Assembly (NCBI GenBank): GCA_911728435.2
Contig: OU452201.1
Span: 2,480,001 to 2,544,000 of the forward strand
Length of the DNA stretch: 64,000 nt
From: Apoderus coryli
Lineage: Eukaryota; Arthropoda; Insecta; Coleoptera; Attelabidae
Direction: 5' to 3'
Positions 53,601-64,000 of the stretch are shown in pieces. Within the stretch, counting starts at the first letter, position 1, and each line of letters starts with the position of its first letter. Position numbers and translations under genes: made by a program. A model generated the notes under the pieces. It was not told the DNA's origin. It made no database searches and worked only from the letters and a program-made list of their open reading frames with translations.

Positions 53601-56600
53601 AAAGGAAATGTGCGCAAAAAGCTTTATGTGAAATACGTGCTAATATAGGTACAAAAATAGTCTACTGATATTATTACTGAAGACATTCATTGAGTAACCA
53701 ATCACAATCTTATTTTTATAAAAAAAAAATTAAAAAAATTATAACAATAAAAAATATATATATTTAATTAAAATTAAAAAAAAAATAATTGCAATTTGGC
53801 AACAAAAATAAGCAATTCAAGAGTCCCGGTTGAGAAGTTCTATGTTAATAAACTAGTTTATACAGAGAAGATAACAATAAACTATGATTGGATTATATTA
53901 TTATATTCTCTCGTTGCATAAACCTCAAAATCCTTATTTGATATTTTATTTCCCTGTATAAACTCACCACAAATAAATACAATTCAAAACAAACACAAGT
54001 TAGGGCGTTTCGAAGCCCCAAATATAATGTTAAAAAATAATTCTTCCGTCAGCTAAATGCCAATGATAAGTAAAGTAACCATCTGGTGTGATCATTGGAC
54101 ATCAAGGATCACCTGTTGTTTTTATAAAATCTGGGACGAGCTGAGCTGAGAAAAGCTACTTTTGGCATGAATCCCATTAGTCATATCAGTGACATATACC
54201 ACAATCGGGAGCAACTGTTTATGAATTACGGCAGTTAACATCCATCACAATGTTTCTTTAATATTATTGTAGATTTAACTATACTCCTTTTCATTGGAGT
54301 TTGGGCACATATGGGTCGTGGGCTTTTAGTATGTTGTTCCTGTATCTATTACCTATCTATAGTGACCTCCTCCATAGCTGGGTCGGCGTGGAGATTTCGT
54401 CTAGCGAAGGTTTTGTGGAAGACTGCACGGGTCAATAAGCAGGGCTACTTTGAGGCTGCAGTGGAATCGTTTTGGGCACATATAGGTCGTGAGCTTTTAG
54501 GATGTTGTTGCTGCATCTATTACCTATCTAGAGTGACCTCCCCCATAGCTGGGTCGGCGTGGAGATTTCTTCTAGCGAAGGTTTTGTGGAAGATTGCACG
54601 GGTCAACAAGTAGGGCGACTTTGAGGCTGCAGTGGAATCGTTTTGGGCACATATAGGTCGTGAGCTTTTAGTATGTTGTTGCTGCATCTATTACCTATCT
54701 AGAGTGACCTCCCCCATAGCTGGGTCGGCGTGGAGATTTCTTCTAGCGAATGTTTTGTGGAAGACTGCACGGGTCAATAAGCAGGGCTACTTTGAGGCTG
54801 CTGTGGAATCGTTTTGGGCACATATAAGTCGTGAGCTTTTAGTATGTTGTTGCTGCATCTATTACGTATCTAGAGTGACCTCGCCCATAGCTGGGTTGGC
54901 GTGGAATTGTCTGCTAGGGCAGTTTTTGTGGAGGACTGCATATGGTTCAAATATCCATATTGACATTTCTGTGTTCACTTCGAAATTTTGTTGGAATTAT
55001 ACACAAGCTGGCCATTTTGTCATGCTGATATTAATAGGATAAAATTTTTAGTGATCTCTGACAATTAGAATAATTTAACAATGTATTGAGCTTTGAAACG
55101 CCTAACAGTAAACAATAGAAATAAAACAAAAAACTCACCATGCGAATGTATCCGCATGCAGGACGACGTTATATCCGTGGTAATGGTAAAGTACGGCAAC
55201 CACAAATCCTCAATCATCGTATCACCTAATGTTGCTTTAATTGTTTGATTGAAATCCCGTCCGCTAAACATCGACGTGACCGGATAAGTCAGGTCCAAGA
55301 TTTGCCGCCACCATTGCGTCATTTTCTGCATTTTAACAGACAGAATCAAAATATTGGATAAATCCTGCGTCAAGTTAACGTTCATCATCCGTCAGCTTCC
55401 TCGGCACAACTTTACGTGAACGCGGTTAAACTGAAGCTGATAGGTTAAACGTTAACAAAAATATTGTTTCTGTAAGGTTAGTTGTGTGGCGAATTTACCT
55501 TATACGTGTTCAAAACAGCCCCAAAAAAAGGGCCTAATATGTAAAATATGTTAAGGTTTTCATTTTCAAAAAGTTCTATTTTCGAAGTTTTCTGTCTAAC
55601 GAATCAAGATAAATTATAAGCTATGAATTCGCCTGTTACCTTTGCCCATTCCCGCGCTCTTTGCGTTGTAGTCGTAATATTCCTCTCCTGGCACCACAGA
55701 GCTCCCATAAGCGCCCCAATGGATACCCCACCCAACATATCAATTGGTATGCCTGCTTCCTGAAAAGCAGCAATTTAACTAAGTCTAAATCAAAATTTTT
55801 GGCTCTGAATACGGACCTGTATTGCTTTGATCATGCCGATGTGGGCGGAGCCTCTAGCACCGCCCCCACCCAAAACTAATCCAACAGATTTGCCAGCCAA
55901 CCATCGAGCTAATCGCGAAACATCCGAATGGATGTTTGGATCAGTTTGGCAGACCTTTGAGTATAATTCATTCTGAAAAAAAATTGGGTAAACCACCATT
56001 TTCAACGTTTTTACGTGACACTTACAATTCGATACAGACTTTTCCTTGAAAACATCCGATTAGGGCATAAAATATGATGATGTGAAGACACCCACGATCT
56101 CATATTCAACCAGGCAATAGTATTGTGCGGCCGCTCATTCTCTCTATGCACCAAAACCAATTCCTTCTGCGTCCTATTCAATAAGAACTTTAAAACTGCG
56201 ATACCCGTCGTTCTCAACCAATTCTTACCTGATCGCCAAACGTTCCAGTTCTTTCTCGACACGCCCTAAAGATGGGGGATTCCCACCCAAACCTACAATT
56301 AATATACAATCGGCTTGTCGGATGCAACGCTGCGTCCAAGCGGAAACATTCAAATCGCATTGGTACAGCGCTATTTTGTGCTGATCCTCTTGCTGCGCCA
56401 ACCATGAGGACAACCGATACTCATTGTTCGGATCCATGATCGATGCTCCCAAAGTTTTACGGATCACGTCGGATGTTAGCCGTGTGACAGAACCTAAATG
56501 TCAAACATTACACAATTAAGAGTAAATATCCCAATGTAAATTTACATTTCCAAAATTCACATTTTTACAGATCCTGTAACTAATTACATATTCTCATGGT

Positions 56601-59600
56601 TCGTGATTTTACAAATTTATTCCAATGTAAATTTACATTTCCGAAATTCCCATTTTTACAGATCCTGTAACTAATTACATATTCTCATGGTTCGTGATTT
56701 TACAAATTTATTCCAATGTAAATTTACATTTCCAAAATTAACATTTTTTACAGATCCTGTAACTAATTACATATTCTCATGGTTCGTGATTTTACAAATT
56801 TATTCCAATGTAAATTTACATTTCCAAAATTCACATTTTTTACAGATCCTGTAACTAATTACATATTCTCATGGTTCGTGATTTTACAAATTTATTCCAA
56901 TGTAAATTTACATTTCCAAAATTCACATTTTTTACATATCCTGTAACTAATTACTTGTTCTCATGATTAGTGATCTTACAAATTTATTCCAATGTAAATT
57001 TACATTTCCAAAATTCACATTTTTTACATATCCTGTAACTAATTACTTGTTCTCATGGTTAGTGATCTTACAAATTTATTCCAATGTAAATTTACATTTC
57101 CAAAATTCACAGATTCTGTAAATGATGATTTAATCTCATGGTTAATGATTTTACGTTTTCCCCAAATGTAAAATTACATCCCAATGAGCCACAACTCGTG
57201 TATAGAATGATGTAATATAACAGACCTTACCCAATTTTTGTGGAATCAGAATTTTTAACAAAACGTAATGATTTTTACACATTTTTTTCAAATTTTATAT
57301 AGAAGTCATTCAATAATTTTTTTGGAAATTTACACATTGTTAAAAACTTACCAATATGACTAAGACTATGATACAATTCGTATGTGAAAGCACTGAGAGG
57401 AACATCATCGGACGCAGCCACAATAGCTACAGTTGAAAAATTAATTTGCGCCGGTCGACTATCCATAGAATTGTATGGATCTCGAAGCATACGACCTGTC
57501 GGCTTCTGCCATGAACCTATAAGAATTATTATATTCAGCATTTTCCTGCAAATAGAAGAACAAAAATTACCTAATATCCGATGACCTAAAAGATTAATTA
57601 AACGCGTTACAACAATTGGATAACGTATCTTTATTACGTTAAATAACCCTTCAGGCAATTTGGCTAGTTCCGAATCCCGTACGGCAATCACTGTCGTTCC
57701 ACGTTTCGTCTGCGTCACCATTTCAACCTAAACAAAAGATATTTGCATCGTTGAAAGGTAATTAAGTAAACATTCTTAATGAAAAACTTACCACACCGAC
57801 TAGATCGCCTTTCCCGTACTCCCCAACTAATTCTTTTTTACCATTCGTGTGCGTAATGACCGATCGAAGCCGACCAGACAGTACAATGTAGGTGGAGTCA
57901 CTATCATCCTCTTGACGATATACGGCACGCCCTGATTCCAAAAACAACCAATCCAAAGCGAAATCCACTTGACGTACGAACGGCGATAGACGTTTGATAA
58001 CTAGATGCGCAATGTAAAGCACAATCGTTGGTCGATCCTTCATCAAACTAAAAGAGAGACCAGTGAAGTTAGTTGGTTACTAACAACTGTCAATGAAGAC
58101 TGTTAACTGTACCTGTAGAACGTATTTTTGGATAACAATGCAATACGCGTAAAGTGTTTGGCCCGTATAGTGAAAAAACTCGGTTCGCCAGTTAATACGG
58201 CTAATCCCCCAACTATTTCACCACGATACGCTGTAAACATGTGAACTTCTTCCTCCTCCTGTTCCGGAATCTTTTGCGAAACAATTAACGCACCGGAAAT
58301 GACATATACCAATGCTACATCCTTGAAAATTACATAGAACAAAGATATTAAGTATGTTGCAACAGTAAACAAGTTTCTACCTTATTAGAATCCTCCTTCA
58401 TCAGATATGTACCGGCAGACACCTCCCGAATTTCAACTTTATTATCAAGCAATGTCCGATCATCAATACCCAATTCAGAAATAAACGCATCAGTGGCCAT
58501 TTTAATCAAATCGTCTTCATTCACATAGTCCGGCTCAGAGAAGCGTTTCTTTTGTAGTTGCGTAACATCAGGCGTCTGAAATCAATACACAAATAACAAA
58601 TTCCTGTCAATACTGTCAACTGTCATGTTACATTGTAAATCAAGTTCTCTACATCAGCGACCATGTCAGGTGTGGTAAAGATTGGTGAACACGATTTTGT
58701 GTCTGCCGATGATTTCGAACGACGATGTCCACTAGTGGGCATATAAATGGGGGCTGTAGCCGTCGCATCCAGTGATTCCTCCCGTTTACGTTTCATTGGA
58801 GAAGCAGCCACCATACCTTTTTGCTTTGGAGACTGAAATTCACATTGAAAAAAGCATCAGTTAAGCTCAATTTCCACATCACAAAAATATAATATCAGTC
58901 TTAGTTGGCCACATATTAAACATAGCCTACTAGGTATGATGTGAATTACTCACCTGTCTTACAAGCTCAGCGCTTAGACCCAAATATTGATGTAAAGCCG
59001 TGAATGTGACTCGTTGTAATCTAACCATAATCACTTGCATAACTCTAATGAATATATCAGGATATTCTTGGAAAATACTCTGAAACGCTGCCATCGGTAA
59101 TTTCACTACAGTTGAGTCCTCGATCGCTTTGGCCGAGATCGTTTTATATGGATTCGGATGTCCCTTAATTATTGAGTATGGAAAATACTAAATGATAAAG
59201 CCAAACATGTTAGAAGCCATAACTTACCGTTAACACATCAGTAAAACTTAGTAACGACGTAACAGATTCTCCGGGTTTGACAATTTTTAATGTACTAGTC
59301 CCATCAGGGCCAGTAATAAACACATTTATTCGACCACTTTGTACAATAAACACATTTTCATCAGGATCACCTAAAGATTATATTTGAATCAATCAAATAA
59401 TGATATTAGGAATCAATAATTATTACCGATTCGGAATAGAAAACATCCTGCATTAACATTAATGATTTCGGTGTGTTTACATAATTTTAAAAATATAGGT
59501 TTCTCGAAATGTCCAAATACTCTAATACTTTGCAGCATACATAAAACGTCCGGGGGCACTCTATCATCGTTAAGAGTGTCTTCCTGTAGATATTCAACTG

Positions 59601-60241
59601 GCGGCTCGAGAACCTACAAATTAGAAAAAAAATGAATAACAATGCTTCGCAAGTGACGTCATACCTACTCTTTTTTGTAAATAATGTAGAACATTGCATA
59701 CAAATAAAATAATCCTACCTTTAATTGTTCTTGTTCATCTTTCTTCATTTGCAAAAGCCTTCTAGCAAATTTCATAACCATCTTCCTTTTCTTACCTTGC
59801 CCGGAATTTCGTACTTGTCCAGAAATATTTTTAACTTTACGTATCATTTTTCTGCCATAGAACAATGCCTTGTCCCTTTTTCGAAATCGATAACCCTCTT
59901 GGGTTTCCTGGGCTTTCAGGGAAAACACTAAACGGGACAAGTAAATATACACACAATATCTATTGTTATAGTTTTATAGACAAATAATGATAATCACCTT
60001 TTTTGTGACATCTCCGTATACATATAATTGTAACTGTCGCTATAATGACGATAATACCAAGAAGAATAAAATAAAATGCCTAAAAATGAATCAAATGAAT
60101 ATGTTGCGAAACTACATCCCGATTATAATTTTTTACCTTATATGTTCTTTGTGCTTCTAAGACAATATTACCCAACCAAGTTGTACCACTGATAAAACCA
60201 AAATCACCGTTATAATCTTTAAAAATTTGTAACATATCCAT
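47651..60241 (-). CDS. sws: Neuropathy target esterase / Swiss cheese (PNPLA6-7 type lysophospholipase)
   Basis: ER-anchored phospholipid deacylase needed for membrane lipid balance and glial/neuronal integrity. Coding exons: 60241-60137, 60079-59998, 59927-59719, 59613-59427, 59370-59228, 59187-58954, 58832-58632, 58575-58381, 58321-58113, 58047-57792, 57727-57571, 57516-57352, 56493-56229, 56173-56026, 55972-55817, 55759-55640, 55325-55139, 52602-52486 (exon A; B at 51513-51397), 50570-50359, 50295-50042, 49976-49871, 47755-47651. The product has 1270 residues and all phases match. One TM helix lies at about 36-56 and three cyclic-nucleotide-binding-like domains at about 150-690. The patatin domain is at about 885-1050: oxyanion loop GGGGARG, nucleophile GVSIG (Ser about 917) and catalytic DGG (Asp about 1037). 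Exons 3-16 are compact; introns near the 3' end hold satellites and a LINE. Confidence 0.95.
48100..49385 (+). mobile_element. 5'-truncated non-LTR retrotransposon (family C) in the last NTE intron
   Basis: RT segments [39 protein letters not shown] and [19 protein letters not shown], then, after a frameshift, [20 protein letters not shown] and [20 protein letters not shown]. The 3' end is AATTGGGTGTTAAACCTGTT followed by an (AAAT)n tail at 49362-49383. Related to, but distinct from, family A. It is antisense to NTE and sits between the final two coding exons. Confidence 0.87.
51397..51513 (-). CDS. Second version (exon B) of the NTE catalytic-Asp exon
   Basis: 117 bp with the same length and phase (1 to 1) as exon A (52602-52486), with intact acceptor and donor (CAG|GTAAGG). 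It encodes [20 protein letters not shown], then [19 protein letters not shown]. Exon A reads [20 protein letters not shown], then [19 protein letters not shown]. Exon A is the conserved version. Exon B keeps the Asp but changes DGG to DGC and LSGY to IVGI. Either exon joins in frame to both neighbours, as would both together. Mutually exclusive use is inferred. Confidence 0.85.
52312..52460. repeat. 65-bp inverted repeat between NTE exons A and B
   Basis: Arms 52312-52376 and 52396-52460 are about 90% complementary with a 19-nt loop. Each arm has GAGATGTTTTTGGCGACATC and ends in the complement-matched GGTGAAACACAG. A related string, GAGATGTGTTTGGCGACAAC, occurs inside the MITE at 8331-8572, so it may be a hairpin MITE of the same family. 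It lies 26 bp downstream, in the gene's sense, of the exon A donor. Confidence 0.88.
54290..54960 (+). repeat. 171-bp tandem repeat with open reading frame
   Basis: Four units aligned on GGGCACATATRGGTCGTGAG, with GGG at 54303, 54474, 54645 and 54816, exactly 171 bp apart. Because 171 is 57 codons, one plus-strand frame stays open through the array except one TAG near 54611. Each unit reads [20 protein letters not shown] then [20 protein letters not shown]. Sits in the large NTE intron (52603-55138), antisense to it. No recognisable domain. Confidence 0.93.
56531..57120. repeat. 91-bp minisatellite in an NTE intron
   Basis: Seven units aligned on CCAATGTAAATTTACATTTC at 56531, 56622, 56713, 56805, 56897, 56989 and 57081 (spacing 91-92 bp). 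Each carries the palindrome AATGTAAATTTACATT. The last three units share substitutions (TACTTGTTCTCAT), showing stepwise expansion. Lies between the exons at 57516-57352 and 56493-56229. Confidence 0.95.
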
Positions 60242-62100
60242 TATTTTACAATACTTTCAGAAACGTAACTGAAGCAAGGTATACTAATTATTATTGGCAT
60301 TTAAAGCTGTTTACAACGTAACACACGTGCGTACATTCTTAAAATATGATACTGTGATATGTCGTCTAGCATAACAATAATTATAGATGTTTAAAATTGT
60401 TCATGAACATTCCAAAAGTACAAAGAAAATGTTTCACAAACAAGCAGCAAATATTGATCAATAATATAAACAAATTAATGACAAACTAGGAACGTCAAAC
60501 ATGTGATTAAAGCAGTGTTGCCAATTATTATATTCAATTAAATTTAACTAGAGTAGCTAACCAACCAAAGCCGGAAAATTCTAATCCTTCTATCCGTTCA
60601 AGTTGAGCATACTCAATAAACGTAATAACGTATTTTGTTTCACTGAAAAACTTTCGTACGGACCGGGATTAATTTTGTTCAGACACAAATAGATAATAAA
60701 CGAATATGTTTGGAATTGCTTACGCACAGGCGCAGAAGTTGTAGTTTCATGTTTCAAGTATCTCAGTTGAACTGATGTGACATGATCTCCTTTGCTTTGT
60801 CAGGAACCTAAAGATTAGGGACTATTACAAAAATCGAGGATCTGGCAACAGTGGATTGAAATAAAATCGCTACGCTAGCTAATCACAATTTTGAATGACA
60901 GATATTTAACCTTCAATTCATTATAATGCGCTTTTCATTTCTTTTACCTTTTACTACAAAAATGCAAGTGAATTGAATGGAAGCGTTGATTGAAATTAAA
61001 TATTTCAATCAACGATGGAAGGTGCTCATGTCACATCAGCCCAGCTAAGTTGTTGAAAGAATTGTAATCAGGAGGTGGAAGAATAAGGCCTATTATAGAA
61101 ACATTTCTTCTGGATAAATCCTGCGTCAAAATTACACGACCTAATGTCACGCTCTCGCTGATCATCTTGTCAGCTCCTTATATTATAATATTTGCCAAAC
61201 GTATTAGCAAAATCTCTGGATTTTCATTTGTTGAAATAACTCTATTGTTCATCCAAATCATAATACCCCATAACTCTTCGTTGCTCTCTATAACGTTTAA
61301 ATGATCCATAATTTGCTAACCTTCTGTGTATGATGTAGGTATGTATGCAATATAAATGACATTGTAAATGATTATTGATATATTAATTTAATCATTGTTG
61401 TTATACCTACCAGTTCCTACAAGCAAGTGAAAAAATAAATTATTAGAAAAATTGTCAGACTGTCAACTATAAAACTTTAAAATTTATGAAAAATTAGTTA
61501 GGAAAACTGTAAGTTATAAGTTTAATAAATAAATAACATAATGGTATTGCAAGTTCCGACTTCGTTCCTGACTTTATAATCCACATCAATAGCCCAGATA
61601 AGATCTGGGTCAATACCAACTCATCCTTCGCCAAATACTGTACGACACAGATAAGAATGATACACTTTATATTTCCTCCTTTCCATATGTGTATCATTCT
61701 TAAGTGAGTTGTACTCCCAGTAGATCTGTCGTTGTACCACAGTATATAATAAATAGTTGTACTATCCTTAATTCCACTGACGAATGATATTGTACACCAC
61801 AAAAATGGATTTATTATTTCCATTTACAAGACCTGCAAATTTCGTTAAATTAGTTTCTTTTCTTTTTCAGAGGAGAAATGGCTGTACATTAGCCAAAAGA
61901 ACCTCGTATGAAATTGTTTGGGTTGTTAAAAGCCCAATCAAGTGGCGGGGAGTTTAAGCCCGACTTGAATAGATTCTCATCCTCTTTTAACTTAAAAATT
62001 GAGTAAGGCATTGGTGATTTACAATATGCGACATCTTTTAACATTTTATTGTATTACTACAGTGAGAGTGTCTCGGTTCAACCCTGCAGAGTAGTAGAGT
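60242..62100. other. NTE upstream region, no gene seen
   Basis: Should hold the NTE promoter and 5' UTR exons, which I cannot place. Contains a 13-bp hairpin (arms 60984-60996 and 61002-61014) and an inverted pair AAGAATGATACAC (about 61656 and its complement at about 61688). Open frames here match nothing. Confidence 0.5.
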
Positions 62101-62639
62101 CACAGCATTAATAAGTACAGCATTCCGTCTCCACGTTCGCACTTTAAAAAAAAGTGTGACGTAAGATGCCGCCATTTTGGGTTACAAAACAGGTCCTGAC
62201 TAAGAATAATTATAGTTTTTGGTTTCTAACCACAGTACTGTATTTTTATTTTTGTAAAAATATTTAAGTACATAATAATATCGCTGTCAATTTCAGAAAT
62301 ATTTGTGGTGTCATAGTGATTGAAAACAGCCTTGAGTGGTGGTATCAGATTGTTCATTGTATTAATCATAAGATACGGTAACAAAAATAAAATCCTTTTA
62401 ATTCTCACGAACACTATACCAAAAACACAGAATTAGAGTACAAACACAATATTTATTTATCTCGTACACGCCGACAATGAACTATATATTGAACACAGTA
62501 GTGAACTGTATCTAACTACGTCAATGCGATTATTTTGACGTTGTAACCCATAATGGCGGCATGCGCGACGATATGCGCAGGACGGCTTGCAAACGTGAAA
62601 TGGTGAAAGACAGAATACTGTATTATTTATTATACTGTG
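62101..62639 (-). mobile_element. P-like element copy 2, short internal-deletion derivative
   Basis: Same termini as copies 1 and 3 but on the minus strand. GTAGAGT is duplicated at 62094-62100 and 62640-62646. At 539 bp it keeps both ends, but the THAP exon is cut just after its ATGAACAATC start and joined to sequence near the right end. Confidence 0.82.
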
Positions 62640-62950
62640 GTAGAGTCAATGGATATCTGTTTTTTAATTGGTTGGACAATTTTTGCTTTACTATGGCTGC
62701 CGCTATTCGGTGTGGCCACAAGTGAACGCTTCTTATTAAATGTTTGCCAGATGTGAATTGAAGATTGAAGGGTGCTTTTCGAAAACTTGAGTTTTACCAT
62801 TGTCTTTATAAATTTTCCATTTAAAGACAATGGTTTTACCAAAGACCTTAATAATAAGGTCTTTGGGTTTTACTAATTTAGCTACAGGTCGCTCTTATGC
62901 AGATTTGACAGGAATTTCGCCATCATCCTTATGTCATATCATACCAGAAC
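62640..62950. other. Spacer with two hairpins between P-like elements
   Basis: About 310 bp between two head-to-head P-like copies. Holds adjacent inverted repeats: CCATTGTCTTTA paired with TAAAGACAATGG (about 62798-62833), and CCAAAGACCTTA paired with TAAGGTCTTTGG (about 62839-62866). An open frame on the minus strand here is of unknown meaning. Confidence 0.7.
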
Positions 62951-64000
62951 CACAGTATAATAAATAATACAGTATTCTGTCTTTCACCATTTCACGTTTG
63001 CAAGCCATCCTGCGCATATCGTCGCGCATGCCGCCATTATGGGTTACAACGTCAAAATAATCGCATTGACGTAGATAGATACAGTTCACTACTGTGTTCA
63101 ATATATAGTTCATTGTCGGCGTGTACGAGATAAATAAATATTGTGTTTAAATCTAAATCTGTGTTTTGTGTTTTTGGTATAGTGTTCGTGAGAATTAAAA
63201 GGATTTTATTTTTATTAACGTGTCTTGGGATTCATACAATGAATAATCACGGAGGACATGTGTGTGTTGCAAAATGTTGTCCCAATAAGCGGTACACTTG
63301 CTCTAAACATTTTTTTCGCTTCCCCAAATATCCTGTTAGGTGAGTAATAAGTAAAAATTAAGATAAATACTAGATAATTTTACGTTTATAACAACTATTT
63401 GTATAACCGTAAAATTTATATTACGAAATGACAGTATCTAATATGTTTTTAAACTAAATACAAGTGAAACATAAAAACAAGTTGTCGCGTGGCTAGTTGT
63501 TATTTTATTGACGATATCATTATAAAGTTTCAAGAAGTTTTTGCCAAAATTTGCCTTTAAAGTTGCTGTTGTTGTAATTTGTGAATTAAACTACCCGTTT
63601 AACTCACTACAACGATATTCATAATAAACCACGAAAATTGAAATAAACGCGATTTATTAATAAAGAAAAATAACAAACTAAATACAAAACTGAAACGATT
63701 TTAACTGACCAATATAATATAGAAATTGAAAACTAATCAAAAATCTGACAATCTTAATTCTTTTTTGACAATAACAACTTTTTCCAATAGTTATTATTAT
63801 TGTTATTAAAAATCACCCAATCATGTCAACATTTAACTGATAACACCACTCAAGGTTGTTTTCAATCACTATGACACACCACAAATATTTCTGAAATTGA
63901 CAGCGATATTATTATGTACTTAAATATTTTTACAAAAATAAAAATACAGTACTGTGGTTAGAAACCAAAAACTATAATTATTCTTAGTCAGGACCTGTTT
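62951..64000 (+). mobile_element. P-like element copy 3, runs off the window
   Basis: Begins CACAGTATAATAAATAATAC and is almost identical to copy 1, including the THAP half-finger exon at 63239-63339 with its GTGAGTAA donor. It contains about 125 bp (around 63675-63790) that copy 1 lacks. The right end is beyond base 64000. Confidence 0.82.

Noticed and set aside
61494..61823. 109-residue minus-strand frame upstream of NTE
   Set aside because: Runs across an inverted repeat and shows no conserved motif.

Overview
The window is AT-rich nuclear DNA of an insect. It carries nine conserved multi-exon or single-exon protein genes with short GT-AG introns, one secreted glycine-rich structural protein, and a heavy load of non-LTR retrotransposon pieces, DNA-transposon relics, satellites and inverted repeats. 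Short introns (many 45-70 bp), a cuticle-type secreted protein and THAP/P-like and PIF/Harbinger elements fit a holometabolous insect. A beetle is my guess, but that is inference. Exon models were built by hand from splice sites and reading-frame continuity against remembered family sequences; no alignment was run.

Layout. 1-6386: a gene-dense block with NKAP (minus, runs off the left edge), UTP11 (plus), NANS sialic acid synthase (minus) and NOL9/Grc3 polynucleotide kinase (minus). 7120-9068: a TSPAN13/31-type tetraspanin (plus) with two alternative last exons. 9069-15448: repeats, a secreted Gly-rich protein (minus, 11690-12958) with a TATA promoter, and a truncated LINE. 15449-24188: uridine phosphorylase (plus) with two possible first exons 5.5 kb apart and a LINE in the first intron. 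24189-28814: mostly gene-free, holding a CCTA-rich satellite and a 1.2-kb PIF/Harbinger relic with TTA target-site duplications. 28815-33647: an SLC22 organic-cation transporter (minus) with a P-like element in one intron. 33648-37905: gene-free apart from a decayed THAP-containing P-type element with an 8-bp target duplication. 37906-47448: the class III PI3-kinase Vps34/PIK3C3 (plus, 14 exons), with large satellite-filled introns. 47651-60241: neuropathy target esterase/Swiss cheese (minus, 22 coding exons), convergent with Vps34. 60242-64000: gene-free, ending in two head-to-head copies of the same P-like element.

The genes are housekeeping genes without a shared pathway: splicing/transcription (NKAP), 18S rRNA maturation (UTP11), rRNA processing kinase (NOL9), sialic acid synthesis (NANS), nucleoside salvage (uridine phosphorylase), solute transport, autophagy/endosome lipid signalling (Vps34) and phospholipid deacylation (NTE). 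The most interesting gene-level observations are paired alternative exons in three genes: a duplicated 117-bp exon carrying the catalytic Asp of NTE, duplicated C-terminal exons in the tetraspanin, and dual first exons in uridine phosphorylase. I saw no tRNA, rRNA or CRISPR.
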